32,068 nt of DNA from an uncultured Mycoplasmatota bacterium (GTDB lineage: Bacteria > Bacillota_I > Bacilli_A > RF39 > UBA660). The notes beneath the pieces were generated by a model. That model saw nothing but the letters and a program-made list of their open reading frames with translations, searched no databases and was not told where the DNA came from. Made by a program: the position numbers and the translations under genes. This document shows positions 6,930-18,065 of this stretch, piece by piece. The first letter of the stretch is position 1, and each line of letters begins with the position of its first letter. The stretch covers positions 1 through 32,068 of the forward strand of contig CANTCQ010000012.1 of NCBI GenBank assembly GCA_947652325.1, written 5' to 3'.

Positions 6930-7600
6930 CGATTCATTTGAAATAGTAAAATTCCCGCTGCAACACTAGCGTTTAAACTATTTACTTTCCCACGCATAGG
7001 TATACCAATACGTATATCCGTAATGCCCTCTATTACACTACTAACTCCTCTTCCTTCATTGCCAATTACCAAAACTTTTTTTTCAGCAAAATCTAATTTT
7101 TGATAATCTTCACCATCCATAAAGGCAGAATATACAAAATAATTTTCCTTTTGTAATTTTCGTAAAGCTTCACACAAATTATTCACTAATATAATATTAA
7201 CTCTATCTAAAGCACCAACACTGGTTTTCATCACAATATCATTCACTCGTACACTTCTATCTTTTGGAATTAAAATCGATTTTACTCCTGCTGCTTCACA
7301 AGTTCTAATAATAGCACCAAAATTATGAACATCCTCTAAATGGTCAAGAGCTACAACAAAATTATCTTCAAAAACATTTTCAAAGGGAACATAATCAAAA
7401 GAATCCATATCAATAACAATTCCTTGATGGTTTCGCTCTACCATTCTATCAAGTTGATTTTTTGGTCGAAAAAAATAATGAATATGATTTGTAGATAAAT
7501 ATTGCATTATCTCTTTATCATGAAAATTTTCACTTAAATAAACCCTTCGAATTTTTTTAGGTGCAATATCTTTTAATACATTTTTACCATATACAAGCAT
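6926..7600 (-). CDS. rlmB: TrmH/SpoU-family RNA 2'-O-methyltransferase, RlmB type
   Basis: The 224-residue protein begins MLVYGKNVLKDI, the N-terminal L30e-like RNA-binding part of RlmB. It then carries the three SpoU motifs: LDHLEDVHNFGAIIRTCEAA, VLVIGNEGRGVSS and IRIGIPMRGKVNSLNASVAA, which form the knotted S-adenosylmethionine site. RlmB methylates the 2'-OH of a guanosine in 23S rRNA near the peptidyl transferase centre. The position before sigH-secE-nusG is the same as in Bacillus. The gene usually found between rlmB and sigH there (rae1/yacP) is missing. AGGAGGGGA precedes ATG 7600. The exact target base is inferred from family and context. Confidence 0.9.
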   Translation of the reverse strand: MLVYGKNVLKDIAPKKIRRVYLSENFHDKEIMQYLSTNHIHYFFRPKNQLDRMVERNHQGIVIDMDSFDYVPFENVFEDNFVVALDHLEDVHNFGAIIRTCEAAGVKSILIPKDRSVRVNDIVMKTSVGALDRVNIILVNNLCEALRKLQKENYFVYSAFMDGEDYQKLDFAEKKVLVIGNEGRGVSSVIEGITDIRIGIPMRGKVNSLNASVAAGILLFQMNR

Positions 7601-7623
7601 AAAATCCCCTCCTAATGAGGATA

Positions 7624-7651
7624 ATTATAACATACTTTTTTAATTAGGCAA
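7624..7651 (-). promoter_or_regulatory. Promoter for rlmB-sigma factor
   Basis: TTGCCT (7646-7651), 16-base spacer, TATAAT (7624-7629) on the minus strand, with an extended TG (TGTTATAAT). Transcription would start about 17 bases before the ribosome binding site of rlmB. Confidence 0.72.
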
Positions 7652-7945
7652 GAAAAATACATGGATATACACTTTATTTTCTTTTATTTAATTTCTGAGT
7701 TCGATTAAAGTTTATTTTATGATAAACTTGTTCTATAAAAAAGAATTCTCAACTAAAGGGGGAAAGACCCATTTATATTATTACTTTCTAAATCAAAATA
7801 TTTATACAATCAAAAAAGGAACATAAAAACCGTTCCTTTTTAAGTATTATTTTTCAATATCGTTAATACATAAAATATTAAAATAATATTGAAATTTTAT
7901 CCGTGCACATAAATAATACTTGTTGTACACAGTATATAATATAGT
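7652..7945. other. Intergenic stretch with a terminator and no gene
   Basis: About 290 bases between the yihY-type gene and the rlmB promoter. It holds the hairpin at 7813-7841 and a short G-rich patch (GGGGGAAAGACCC, 7759-7771). Neither strand has a supported reading frame. Confidence 0.5.
7813..7841 (-). terminator. Intrinsic terminator after the GGDEF-yihY operon
   Basis: AAAAAGGAAC (7813-7822) and GTTCCTTTTT (7832-7841) form a perfect 10-bp stem around a 9-base loop, with a T-run on either strand. It lies about 105 bases past the yihY-like stop. Confidence 0.82.
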
Positions 7946-8791
7946 TTATTTTAAAACTTTCATGACACCTGTTTTTTCCAGTTTAATTTCTTCTTCTTTA
8001 TAATTTAAAGCCATCCCAATAACAAACACATAGGCTAAAAAATATACCCATAACATTAACATTACAATATTAGCAAGTCCTCCATAAAAAACAGCATAAT
8101 TTGCAAAGTTATTAATATAATAAGAGTAAATAGCTGTAACTAGTATCCACATAACTGTAGTAAAAATGGCACCAAAATTCACATTAGCACTTTCTAGTTT
8201 TCTATCAGGTGCCATTGTATAAATGATTTTGATAAAACAAAAAATTATAAACCATGTAATAGGACCTTTAAGTAAATTGAATGTAAAAACAACGGTCTTT
8301 GTGATATGAGCATCCATATTTACAAATTGTATCATTTGTATAATATATTTTCCAAAAACCAAAACAATTAAAATAATTAAAAATAAAATAACAATTAAAA
8401 TAGTTATTACGATAGCTTTGATTCTTCTTTCAAGAAAGTCTTTATCTGGTATTCCATAAATAGCATTCGAAGAAACAATAATAGATGCAGCTCCATTACT
8501 TGCAATATAAAATCCAACAAGTAAAGTAATAAAAAAACGAAAATCAACATTAGAAACAGAAACCATTGGCACAATTAAATTAGCTACTTCGCTACCAAAA
8601 GCTTTTCCAATAAAATGATTAATAAAATCCATCGATAAATGTAAAAAAGAAGCTCCATATGTAATCAGGGTAACAATTGGAACTACAGATAAAACAAAAA
8701 AGAAGGCAAGTTGACCAGGCAATACAGACATTTCTGGTCTGGAGATAACATGAAATACCTTCTTTAAAAATTCTTGAAATCGTTTGGCCAT
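7946..8791 (-). CDS. YihY/BrkB-family inner membrane protein
   Basis: The 281-residue protein has six hydrophobic segments and the family features: FLKKVFHVISRPEMSVLPGQ, LAFFFVLSVVPIVTLITYGA, then the central FYIASNGAASIIVSSNAIYG and the closing LANIVMLMLWVYFLAYVFVI. This is the YihY/UPF0761 family (once wrongly called RNase BN), an uncharacterised integral membrane protein. Its ATG overlaps the stop of the preceding sensor gene by one base (TAATG), so the two are translated together. The acidic/basic C-terminal tail is cytoplasmic. Its function is not known; the coupling suggests a membrane role shared with the sensor. Confidence 0.9.
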   Translation of the reverse strand: MAKRFQEFLKKVFHVISRPEMSVLPGQLAFFFVLSVVPIVTLITYGASFLHLSMDFINHFIGKAFGSEVANLIVPMVSVSNVDFRFFITLLVGFYIASNGAASIIVSSNAIYGIPDKDFLERRIKAIVITILIVILFLIILIVLVFGKYIIQMIQFVNMDAHITKTVVFTFNLLKGPITWFIIFCFIKIIYTMAPDRKLESANVNFGAIFTTVMWILVTAIYSYYINNFANYAVFYGGLANIVMLMLWVYFLAYVFVIGMALNYKEEEIKLEKTGVMKVLK

Positions 8792-10821
8792 TATATTCCC
8801 TCTTTTTTATTTTCCTTTTGTTTTTTTACATCCTCCACTGCTTCATTTATAGCATCTTCCACTGTTTTAATAGAATCTTCAATCATACTATATCCAATAG
8901 CTGCTCCTTGTTCATAAGGAAGTCTTTTAAATTCCTTATTTAGCTTATGAATATAACTTGTTATTTGTTTTGTTTGATATCCTATTAAATAAATTACAAA
9001 TTCATTACCATCAGTACGAATAATATCACTATTATCAAGTTGATTTTTTACCAATATATTCGCCGCTGCTTTAATTTGTTCATCGCCTTTTTCATATCCC
9101 ATGGTATCATTTATATATTGTAAATTATTTAAATCAATAACAACGATGGTTTGTGGATAAATTGTATTTTGACTCCAATTATTTAAATTTTCATTCAAAT
9201 AATTTCTATTTTTTAAAGAAGTCAATTGGTCAATATATTTTAACTTATCCTCTTTTTTGATTTTTTTAGACAATTTTACTTTTTTTGTCAAACGATAAAC
9301 ATACATAAATACAAAAACAAGAATAATCAAAATATACATAAAATATTTAGCAATTTTACCAGTAATGGTACCAGTTTTAAAAGTCAAATCATAATTATAC
9401 AAACCTTTATATGTAGTCTCATCCGCATCTTTTATATTTACATACTTGGTAAATAATTTTACAAAAGCATCATTCGCCTTTAATAAAAAAGGATAATCGG
9501 TAGACAAAGTCTCCGTAAAACGTGAATTATACCCATTAAATACACCGTTTCTATTAGAAGAATAAACATAACTATCTACAACCACTATTTCTTCATTATT
9601 AATAGCTTTTCGAAGTTCTTTTTCTGTCTTATAGGTTTTTAATATTGCTTTAGAATAATTCTTTAGATATTGATACAAAAACGAATTTTCTTCTACATAA
9701 ACCGTTTTATTATTTAAAGATAAAAGGGAATGAACTACTAAACTATCTTTTTTTGATGCAATTATATTATATTTTAATCCTAAACCTGAATGTACAGAAG
9801 AAAAATCTGATGATTTTTCATAATAACCAAAATACATATCTATTTTTCCATTTTGAAGTGCATTTTTAAATTTATTTATGTTTTTATATTTCGTAAATTT
9901 TATTTCAGTATCACTAAATTCCATAAATTCCTTTAAATACTGAGCAATGATTCCACCATAATTACCTCCAGTTAAAATTTCATAAGGACTAACGTCAACA
10001 AAGCCATAATTGTAAGATACACTTCTCATAGCATCAATTTCAGTTAAAGAAATATGTAAAGCTTTAACAAACAATTGAAATAAATGGTCTTTATAAGAAG
10101 CAAATAACTCTTCCTCACTCCAACTCGCAAAATATTTTTTAAGAATTGAACCTAGTAAGCTTTTAGAAGGCATATTAATTTTATAAAAATAAGGAATATC
10201 TCGAAAATGACAAGATATAAAATAATCATTCGCTAAAATATCTTCCATATACAAATACAAAGGTACAATCATATACTCGATATCTGTTTGTTCTTTAAAA
10301 GCCATAAGTAATTCTTCCTTAGAAGCATAAGTATTCAATTTTAAATTTTGATTATTTAAATAACCTGAAACATAAGATAAATTATCACTTTGTATACCAA
10401 TTTTTTGATTAGTTAATTTAGAAGCATCAGAAATATATTCCACTTTTTTGCTAACCAAAACATAATGTCCTTCAAAAAAAACAAATTCATCTTCAAGAAC
10501 AGTATTTCCAAGAGTAAGAGAAATTTCGCTTCCTGTTTCTCCTAAATTAAAGGTCATAGGATTGGTTTGTAAATTGTATTTCGTAGAAAAATCATGCAAA
10601 AAATCATAAAAAACGCCCTCTCCATTATTTCCAAATACACTCGCATTGTTTAATACCCCTATATTCTGCACATTAGCAGAATTATCAGCCAAAAATCGTT
10701 TTTCTGCAGCAGTAAGCCGATTAGGGTTAGTAAAATATTTTACGAAAAAAATAGCCAAAGCAATTATTAAAGCAATTGCAAATAAACTACTAATTATAAT
10801 CCATTTTTTTTGTTTCTTCAT
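8791..10821 (-). CDS. Membrane sensor with two solute-binding-like domains and a degenerate GGDEF domain
   Basis: The 676-residue protein has an N-terminal membrane helix (about 7-29), then about 450 extracytoplasmic residues that read as two tandem solute-binding (SBP_bac_3-like) domains (NQKIGIQSDNLSYVSGYL; GKIDMYFGYYEKSS; NKTVYVEENSFLYQYLKNYS). A second membrane helix (about 487-505) and a GGDEF domain (about 525-660) follow. The domain has YIDQLTSLKNRNYLNENL and DLNNLQYINDTMGYEKGDEQ, typical of diguanylate cyclases. The signature itself is DGNEF (in RTDGNEFVIY), with the first glycine and the metal-binding aspartate changed, and no RxxD inhibitory site is visible. It may be inactive as a cyclase, or a nucleotide-binding receptor. 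It lies 13 bases after the 162-aa gene and is coupled to yihY. Confidence 0.85.
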   Translation of the reverse strand: MKKQKKWIIISSLFAIALIIALAIFFVKYFTNPNRLTAAEKRFLADNSANVQNIGVLNNASVFGNNGEGVFYDFLHDFSTKYNLQTNPMTFNLGETGSEISLTLGNTVLEDEFVFFEGHYVLVSKKVEYISDASKLTNQKIGIQSDNLSYVSGYLNNQNLKLNTYASKEELLMAFKEQTDIEYMIVPLYLYMEDILANDYFISCHFRDIPYFYKINMPSKSLLGSILKKYFASWSEEELFASYKDHLFQLFVKALHISLTEIDAMRSVSYNYGFVDVSPYEILTGGNYGGIIAQYLKEFMEFSDTEIKFTKYKNINKFKNALQNGKIDMYFGYYEKSSDFSSVHSGLGLKYNIIASKKDSLVVHSLLSLNNKTVYVEENSFLYQYLKNYSKAILKTYKTEKELRKAINNEEIVVVDSYVYSSNRNGVFNGYNSRFTETLSTDYPFLLKANDAFVKLFTKYVNIKDADETTYKGLYNYDLTFKTGTITGKIAKYFMYILIILVFVFMYVYRLTKKVKLSKKIKKEDKLKYIDQLTSLKNRNYLNENLNNWSQNTIYPQTIVVIDLNNLQYINDTMGYEKGDEQIKAAANILVKNQLDNSDIIRTDGNEFVIYLIGYQTKQITSYIHKLNKEFKRLPYEQGAAIGYSMIEDSIKTVEDAINEAVEDVKKQKENKKEGI

Positions 10822-10834
10822 CCAATATCACTAC

Positions 10835-11323
10835 TCACTCTTCTTTAGAAACCTCTGTATTGTTATTCCAAACAAGTCCACTTCCATTTACATTCTTAGA
10901 ACCCATCAATAAAAATCCTTCACTTGTTTCAGTGTCATTTTGTTTTAAAGTATAATGAAAATCATAAAAATCTAAATATTTTTGTTCAAAAACTTGTAAA
11001 GATGCAAGTGCTTTACTTTGTGCTTCTACTAAACTAATTCCTTCTTTAAAAGTTAGTGAAATATAAATAATTTTACCTTTCGGATACAAATCAGCCTTTT
11101 CTATAAGTTCATCATTTGCAAAAGGAAAAAGAAAATTGTTTTTAACTTCATCCGTTACTTCCACTTCAGAAATACCATTTAATCGGTCACCATAATTTGA
11201 TTTTGTGGCTCCAAAAAAATAATTTAAAATTACGCCTAAAATAATACAAGCACATATTATAATGATAACGAACAAAACAAATAATATTCTATTCTCAATC
11301 CATAATTTTTTTACTTTTTTCAT
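10835..11323 (-). CDS. Unknown 162-aa single-pass membrane protein
   Basis: The protein has a basic start (MKKVKKLWIENR), one transmembrane helix (ILFVLFVIIIICACIILGVI) and an extracytoplasmic part of about 125 residues with a mixed alpha/beta look (KGKIIYISLTFKEGISLVEA; KYLDFYDFHYTLKQND; EGFLLMGSKNVNGSG). I do not recognise the family. It is the first gene of an operon with the two-sensor GGDEF-like protein and YihY, so it may be an extracellular partner of that sensor. AGAGGTG precedes ATG 11323. There are no cysteines outside the membrane helix, and no lipobox or catalytic pattern. Confidence 0.75.
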   Translation of the reverse strand: MKKVKKLWIENRILFVLFVIIIICACIILGVILNYFFGATKSNYGDRLNGISEVEVTDEVKNNFLFPFANDELIEKADLYPKGKIIYISLTFKEGISLVEAQSKALASLQVFEQKYLDFYDFHYTLKQNDTETSEGFLLMGSKNVNGSGLVWNNNTEVSKEE

Positions 11324-11351
11324 TTTTCACCTCTTCTATTAGGTATTCATA

Positions 11352-11367
11352 ATTATACTACATTATA
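11352..11367 (-). promoter_or_regulatory. Tandem -10 elements for the 162-aa/GGDEF/yihY operon
   Basis: Two TATAAT boxes read on the minus strand, at 11362-11367 (in GGTATATAATG) and 11352-11357 (in GTAGTATAATT). No clear -35 is visible at the right distance. They lie just past the ligA terminator, about 30-40 bases before ATG 11323. Confidence 0.5.
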
Positions 11368-11392
11368 TACCATTTGGCTAGTTTTTTGCACA

Positions 11393-14315
<2,923 letters not shown>

Positions 14316-14338
14316 AAAAACCTTTTCTTTCTAAAAAA

Positions 14339-14542
14339 TTAATTCATTTTCTTTATCTCTCTGCCTCTTTTATATGATTCCATATCCGTCACTACATTCT
14401 TCTTTTCTCTAACGACTTGAAATCCTTGTAACTTAAAATTTAGTAATTTAAGAGCATCTTGAAGAGAATGACCACTAGAAGAAGTATGACACACTTCTAT
14501 AAAAGACTCCTTATAACCTCCTATTCTTTGATGTGAAGACAA
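14339..14542 (-). CDS. Downstream half of a TGA-split small reading frame, unknown
   Basis: A 67-residue open frame with a TTG start at 14542 and the sequence core FIEVCHTSSSGHSLQDALKL, QGFQVVREKKNVVTD. It is in the same frame as the 80-aa gene upstream, separated only by its TGA and two codons, so both halves could once have been one protein of about 150 residues. A separate start has weak support: AGGAGG (14519-14524) lies inside this frame and would suit a start near GTG 14503 rather than TTG 14542. The composition looks protein-like. No known family is recognised. Treated as either a short independent gene or the broken 3' end of the upstream one. Confidence 0.5.
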   Translation of the reverse strand: MSSHQRIGGYKESFIEVCHTSSSGHSLQDALKLLNFKLQGFQVVREKKNVVTDMESYKRGREIKKMN

Positions 14543-14548
14543 TTGGAT

Positions 14549-14791
14549 TCAAAAACTTTTATTTGTAAAAGAAAAAAGGCAAGAAATACAAAAAATTGAA
14601 TTTTTAATATTTGGATATTGAGCAAATATGTCAAAAGGCAATGTATAATCTCCAGCCCATATGTATCCTAAATTTTTTCTTTCTAACCAGACACAAGTTA
14701 TTCCATCTCGAAGCACGCTAAGTACTTTATTTTCTAATGAAGCAAAGACAATAGCTTCTTGTAAAGTATTATAAGTATTTAAATTTGTCAT
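14549..14791 (-). CDS. 80-aa protein of unknown function following pcrA (possibly truncated)
   Basis: Starts at ATG 14791 with AAGGAAG 8 bases before it and lies 13 bases after the pcrA stop. The sequence has TLQEAIVFASLENKVLSVLR, ITCVWLERKNLGYIWAGDYT and two close cysteines (IFCISCLF), then ends at TGA 14549. The same frame continues open for 69 more codons after the stop. I recognise no family. It may be a complete small protein, or the N-terminal half of a gene broken by a nonsense mutation. The operon neighbours pcrA and ligA give no clear hint of function. Confidence 0.55.
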   Translation of the reverse strand: MTNLNTYNTLQEAIVFASLENKVLSVLRDGITCVWLERKNLGYIWAGDYTLPFDIFAQYPNIKNSIFCISCLFSFTNKSF

Positions 14792-14804
14792 TCAAAAAAC
14801 TTCC

Positions 14805-16889
14805 TTACATTTTCTTCAAACTCTTATGATTTTTCATTAACTTCTTAATTCCAATTTTGTTATTAAAAGCAACTGTTAATAATAACTTATCCACTCCAAC
14901 TACCACTCCACGACCATACGTATCATGCAAAACCACATCTCCACTTTGCCATTCTACTTCTTCATCACTATAAACACTATTCTTATTAAAAAATTTTTCT
15001 TCTTTAACACTATTATTAGTAACTTCTATTAAGTCTTCATTAATTTCTTCGATAAAACGGCTAGGTGCGTTTAAACTTTCTCTACCGTATAACATTCTTC
15101 TTTTTGCATTAGTAAGATAGAGTAAATCGCGAGCCCTTGTAATGCCAACATACATAAGTCTTCGCTCTTCTTCAATTCCATCGCGTTCCAAAAGTGAATT
15201 AGCATGTGGAAAAATATTTTCTTCCATACCAATTAGAAATACAACATCAAATTCTAATCCTTTTGCACTATGAATCGTCATTAAAGTCACAGCATCGCCA
15301 TCTGGTTTATGTTCTGTCATATCTGCAATTAAACTAATTTCTTCTAGAAAATCTCCTAAATTTACACTTCCAGTTCGCTCTTCAAAAGAAGCAGTTATAC
15401 TTTTAAACTCCATTAAATTTTCCATACGCAAATCACTTTCAAGAGTATGCTCTTCTTCTAATTCTTTTTTCATGCCTGTTTTTTCTAAAACTGTATCAAT
15501 TAATTCTGTTAAAGAAAGGGATTCACTTTCTTTTGCAAGGTATAAAATTAAATTTTTAAATTCTAATTCTTTTCCCTTTGATAAACAATCAAACAAACTC
15601 GTCCCATTAATAGATGCCTCCATCTCAAGATTTTTAATAGTAGTAGGGCCAATTTTCCGTTTTGGTACATTAATTACTCTACGTAATGCTATTTCATCAT
15701 GAACATTCAAAATAAGTCGCAAATAGCTAATTAAATCTTTAATTTCTTTTCGTTGGTAAAAATAATAACTTCCTACAACTTTGTAAGGCAAGTTTGCTTT
15801 AATAAACATTTCTTCTACTATTCGAGCTTGCCCATTTGTTCTATAAAAAATAGCAATATCATGTGCCTTATATCCCTCATTTAATAATTTTTTTATTTCT
15901 TCTATACACACAGTAATTTCATGTTTTTCATCATAACTTCTAACATATTGAACTTTTGCGCCCAGCATCTTATTACTTCGTAAATTCTTATCTTTACGGT
16001 CTTTATTATTTTTAATAACAGCATTGGCAGCATCCAGAATCATTTTTGTACTCCGGTAATTCTCTTCTAAAGCAATTACTTTTGTATTAGGATAATCATG
16101 TTCAAAATTTAAAATGTTTTTATAGTTAGCTCCTCGAAACATATAAATCGATTGGTCTGGGTCTCCAACAACAAAAATATTTTGATGTCCACTTCCTAAA
16201 AGTTTTGTTAGCTTGTATTGTACTTCATTAGTATCTTGATACTCATCAATTAAAATGTATTGAAACTTTTCTTGATAATGCAAAAGAACTTCTTTATTTT
16301 TAGAAAATAAAGAAACAGGCAAAGATAATAAATCATCGAAATCAACGGAATTATTTTTCTTTAAAACTTTCAAATATTCTTTATAAACCCGATAAGCTAT
16401 TTGCTCAGCATCACTATTAAAAAATTGTTCAATTTCAACATCATTTAGCATTTCATTTTTAATAAAGCTAATACGATTTCGGATATAAGAAGGGGCACAT
16501 TCCTCCTTACTAATTCCTAAATCTTTCATTATTTTTTTAATAATACTTAAAACATCATCACTATCCAAAATCGTAAAATTTCGTTCTAAACCCAAGTGCA
16601 TATAATTTTCTCGAACAATTCGTAAACCAAAAGAGTGAAAAGTTCCGACAAAAGCATCAGTATCTGAAGTTAAAAGAGAAAGTCTTTCACGCATTTCTTT
16701 CGCTGCTTTATTCGTAAATGTAATAGCAAGTATTCGAAAAGAAGGAATACCTTCACAAATTAAATGAGCAATTCGAGTAGTAAGCACTTTAGTTTTACCT
16801 GAACCTGCTCCTGCAATAACTAAACATGGACCATCTTTATGAAGTACTGCTTCTTTTTGTTGTGTATTTAATTTATCCAAATAATCCAT
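14805..16889 (-). CDS. pcrA: ATP-dependent DNA helicase PcrA/UvrD
   Basis: The 694-residue superfamily 1 helicase has all expected motifs: Walker A AGAGSGKT (26-33), motif Ia ITFTNKAAKEMRERL, Walker B DEYQDTNEVQ, motif III GDPDQSIYMFRGA, motif IV ALEENYRST, motif V MTIHSAKGLEFDVVFL and motif VI RRLMYVGITRARDLLYL. The C-terminus has the PcrA tail (GDVVLHDTYGRGVVVG), a Tudor-like domain that binds RNA polymerase in Bacillota. PcrA unwinds 3' to 5' in repair, clears recombination intermediates and transcription conflicts, and drives rolling-circle replication. In Bacillus it is also next to ligA. It is the first gene of the operon running to ligA. Confidence 0.97.
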   Translation of the reverse strand: MDYLDKLNTQQKEAVLHKDGPCLVIAGAGSGKTKVLTTRIAHLICEGIPSFRILAITFTNKAAKEMRERLSLLTSDTDAFVGTFHSFGLRIVRENYMHLGLERNFTILDSDDVLSIIKKIMKDLGISKEECAPSYIRNRISFIKNEMLNDVEIEQFFNSDAEQIAYRVYKEYLKVLKKNNSVDFDDLLSLPVSLFSKNKEVLLHYQEKFQYILIDEYQDTNEVQYKLTKLLGSGHQNIFVVGDPDQSIYMFRGANYKNILNFEHDYPNTKVIALEENYRSTKMILDAANAVIKNNKDRKDKNLRSNKMLGAKVQYVRSYDEKHEITVCIEEIKKLLNEGYKAHDIAIFYRTNGQARIVEEMFIKANLPYKVVGSYYFYQRKEIKDLISYLRLILNVHDEIALRRVINVPKRKIGPTTIKNLEMEASINGTSLFDCLSKGKELEFKNLILYLAKESESLSLTELIDTVLEKTGMKKELEEEHTLESDLRMENLMEFKSITASFEERTGSVNLGDFLEEISLIADMTEHKPDGDAVTLMTIHSAKGLEFDVVFLIGMEENIFPHANSLLERDGIEEERRLMYVGITRARDLLYLTNAKRRMLYGRESLNAPSRFIEEINEDLIEVTNNSVKEEKFFNKNSVYSDEEVEWQSGDVVLHDTYGRGVVVGVDKLLLTVAFNNKIGIKKLMKNHKSLKKM

Positions 16890-16913
16890 TTAACCACCCA
16901 ATCTATTAAAATA

Positions 16914-16922
16914 ATTATATCA
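16914..16922 (-). promoter_or_regulatory. Extended -10 promoter for the pcrA operon
   Basis: TGATATAAT on the minus strand, about 25 bases before ATG 16889. The -35 position is only T-rich, so the TG extension must carry recognition. It directly follows the terminator at 16933-16959. Confidence 0.65.
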
Positions 16923-16932
16923 TAGAAAGAGA

Positions 16933-16959
16933 TAAAAAAAGAAGACTTTTACATCTTCT
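16933..16959 (-). terminator. Intrinsic terminator of the three-gene helical operon
   Basis: AGAAGA (16954-16959) and TCTTCT (16940-16945) pair around an 8-base loop, with a run of seven T following on the minus strand. It lies 7 bases after the stop at 16966. Confidence 0.75.
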
Positions 16960-16965
16960 AAATTT

Positions 16966-17253
16966 CTATAAAAATTCTACTATATCAATATTTTTATCTA
17001 ATTTTTCAATTAAATCGGCTTGGTCATACTTGTTAAAGATACTCATAAAATTACTATTATCCATTAAAAACATATCATAAAATTTCATAAAAATTTTTTT
17101 TGTATTATTAATTCCTAAAGAAAGTAAACTATCCAAATTCTTTGAAACCAATTGATAAGAATTTAAAATTTGTTCTATTAAAATAGGTGGAACGTTAACA
17201 CGAAAAGAATTTAATTCCTCTTCTGTAAAACCATACTTAAGTAAAAATTTCAT
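16966..17253 (-). CDS. Unknown 95-aa helical protein, third gene of the operon
   Basis: The small protein is leucine/isoleucine-rich and predicted all-helical: KYGFTEEELNSFRVNVPPIL, LVSKNLDSLLSLGINNTKKI and MSIFNKYDQADLIEKLDKNI. Pairs of helices separated by LG-I or G-F turns suggest a short alpha-solenoid. AAGGAGGG precedes the ATG, which overlaps the upstream stop by one base (TAATG), so synthesis is tied to the 266-aa gene. I do not recognise it. With its two partners it is likely one functional unit. Confidence 0.8.
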   Translation of the reverse strand: MKFLLKYGFTEEELNSFRVNVPPILIEQILNSYQLVSKNLDSLLSLGINNTKKIFMKFYDMFLMDNSNFMSIFNKYDQADLIEKLDKNIDIVEFL

Positions 17254-18053
17254 TATTTTCCCTCCTTAAATAGAACATTTAGAATAATATCCTCTATTTC
17301 AGAAGTAGTTAAATGTGTTCTATAAAAAAGGACTAATAAAAGGGCATCATTAAAAGTAATAGATAAATTAAGTTTTGTAATAGTATTAATGGTATTTTTA
17401 ACTTCTTGAAAAGAGTTAACTTCTTTATTATTTATAACGATTTTCCAACCATCTTCTACTGGAAATAAAAATTCTTCACAAATTTTATTTTCAACCTTTT
17501 GAAGTTCCAAAGCTATATTAAAATCTTCCTCATCATTATTTGCTTCTAATGCATCCAATTTATCAACTAAAGAAACATCTTTTAAATATCTTTTTAAAAA
17601 CGCATTTACATTGGTATTGTTCTCCAAAATTTCTTCATTAGAAAACAACAGAGAAATATCATATTCATTATTCGTTCTATAAGAAATCCCTTTATTTTGC
17701 AATTTTCTCATTCTTTCAGCAATAAAATGTACATTTTGAGGTTCTGCAATTATTTCTGGATAAAATCTTAAAAAATCAAGCTCATTTATAGAAAAATATT
17801 CTGTAATAATATTTTCTAATTCAGGTAAAGCAACAGCAAATATGCGCAAGGCATATATACCATTCATTTTTTGTAAAGGAATATTATTTTCATCTAAAAT
17901 ATCAACAATACGATTAAATTTATTCTCATCTTTCAAAAGCAATAGACTGATTCCAAATTTATTAAAACATTCAGAAAACAAATTTAAACTTTCTTCTGTT
18001 TCAGTTACCATTTTTGCATCTTTTAATTTGTTTAAAATTGTTACTATATTCAT
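17253..18053 (-). CDS. Unknown 266-aa helical protein, second gene of the operon
   Basis: An acidic, predicted helical, soluble protein without signal peptide or membrane segments. It includes a stretch LDFLRFYPEIIAEPQNVHFI, then AERMRKLQNKGISYRTNN, reading as helix-P-helix-G(I) units like those in the other two genes of this operon. The C-terminal third has a different texture (GWKIVINNKEVNSFQEVKNT). It lies 12 bases after the 381-aa gene and overlaps the 95-aa gene by one base. No family was recognised. The three adjacent genes in one transcript point to a complex. Confidence 0.8.
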   Translation of the reverse strand: MNIVTILNKLKDAKMVTETEESLNLFSECFNKFGISLLLLKDENKFNRIVDILDENNIPLQKMNGIYALRIFAVALPELENIITEYFSINELDFLRFYPEIIAEPQNVHFIAERMRKLQNKGISYRTNNEYDISLLFSNEEILENNTNVNAFLKRYLKDVSLVDKLDALEANNDEEDFNIALELQKVENKICEEFLFPVEDGWKIVINNKEVNSFQEVKNTINTITKLNLSITFNDALLLVLFYRTHLTTSEIEDIILNVLFKEGK

Positions 18054-18065
18054 TTTTTCACCCCA

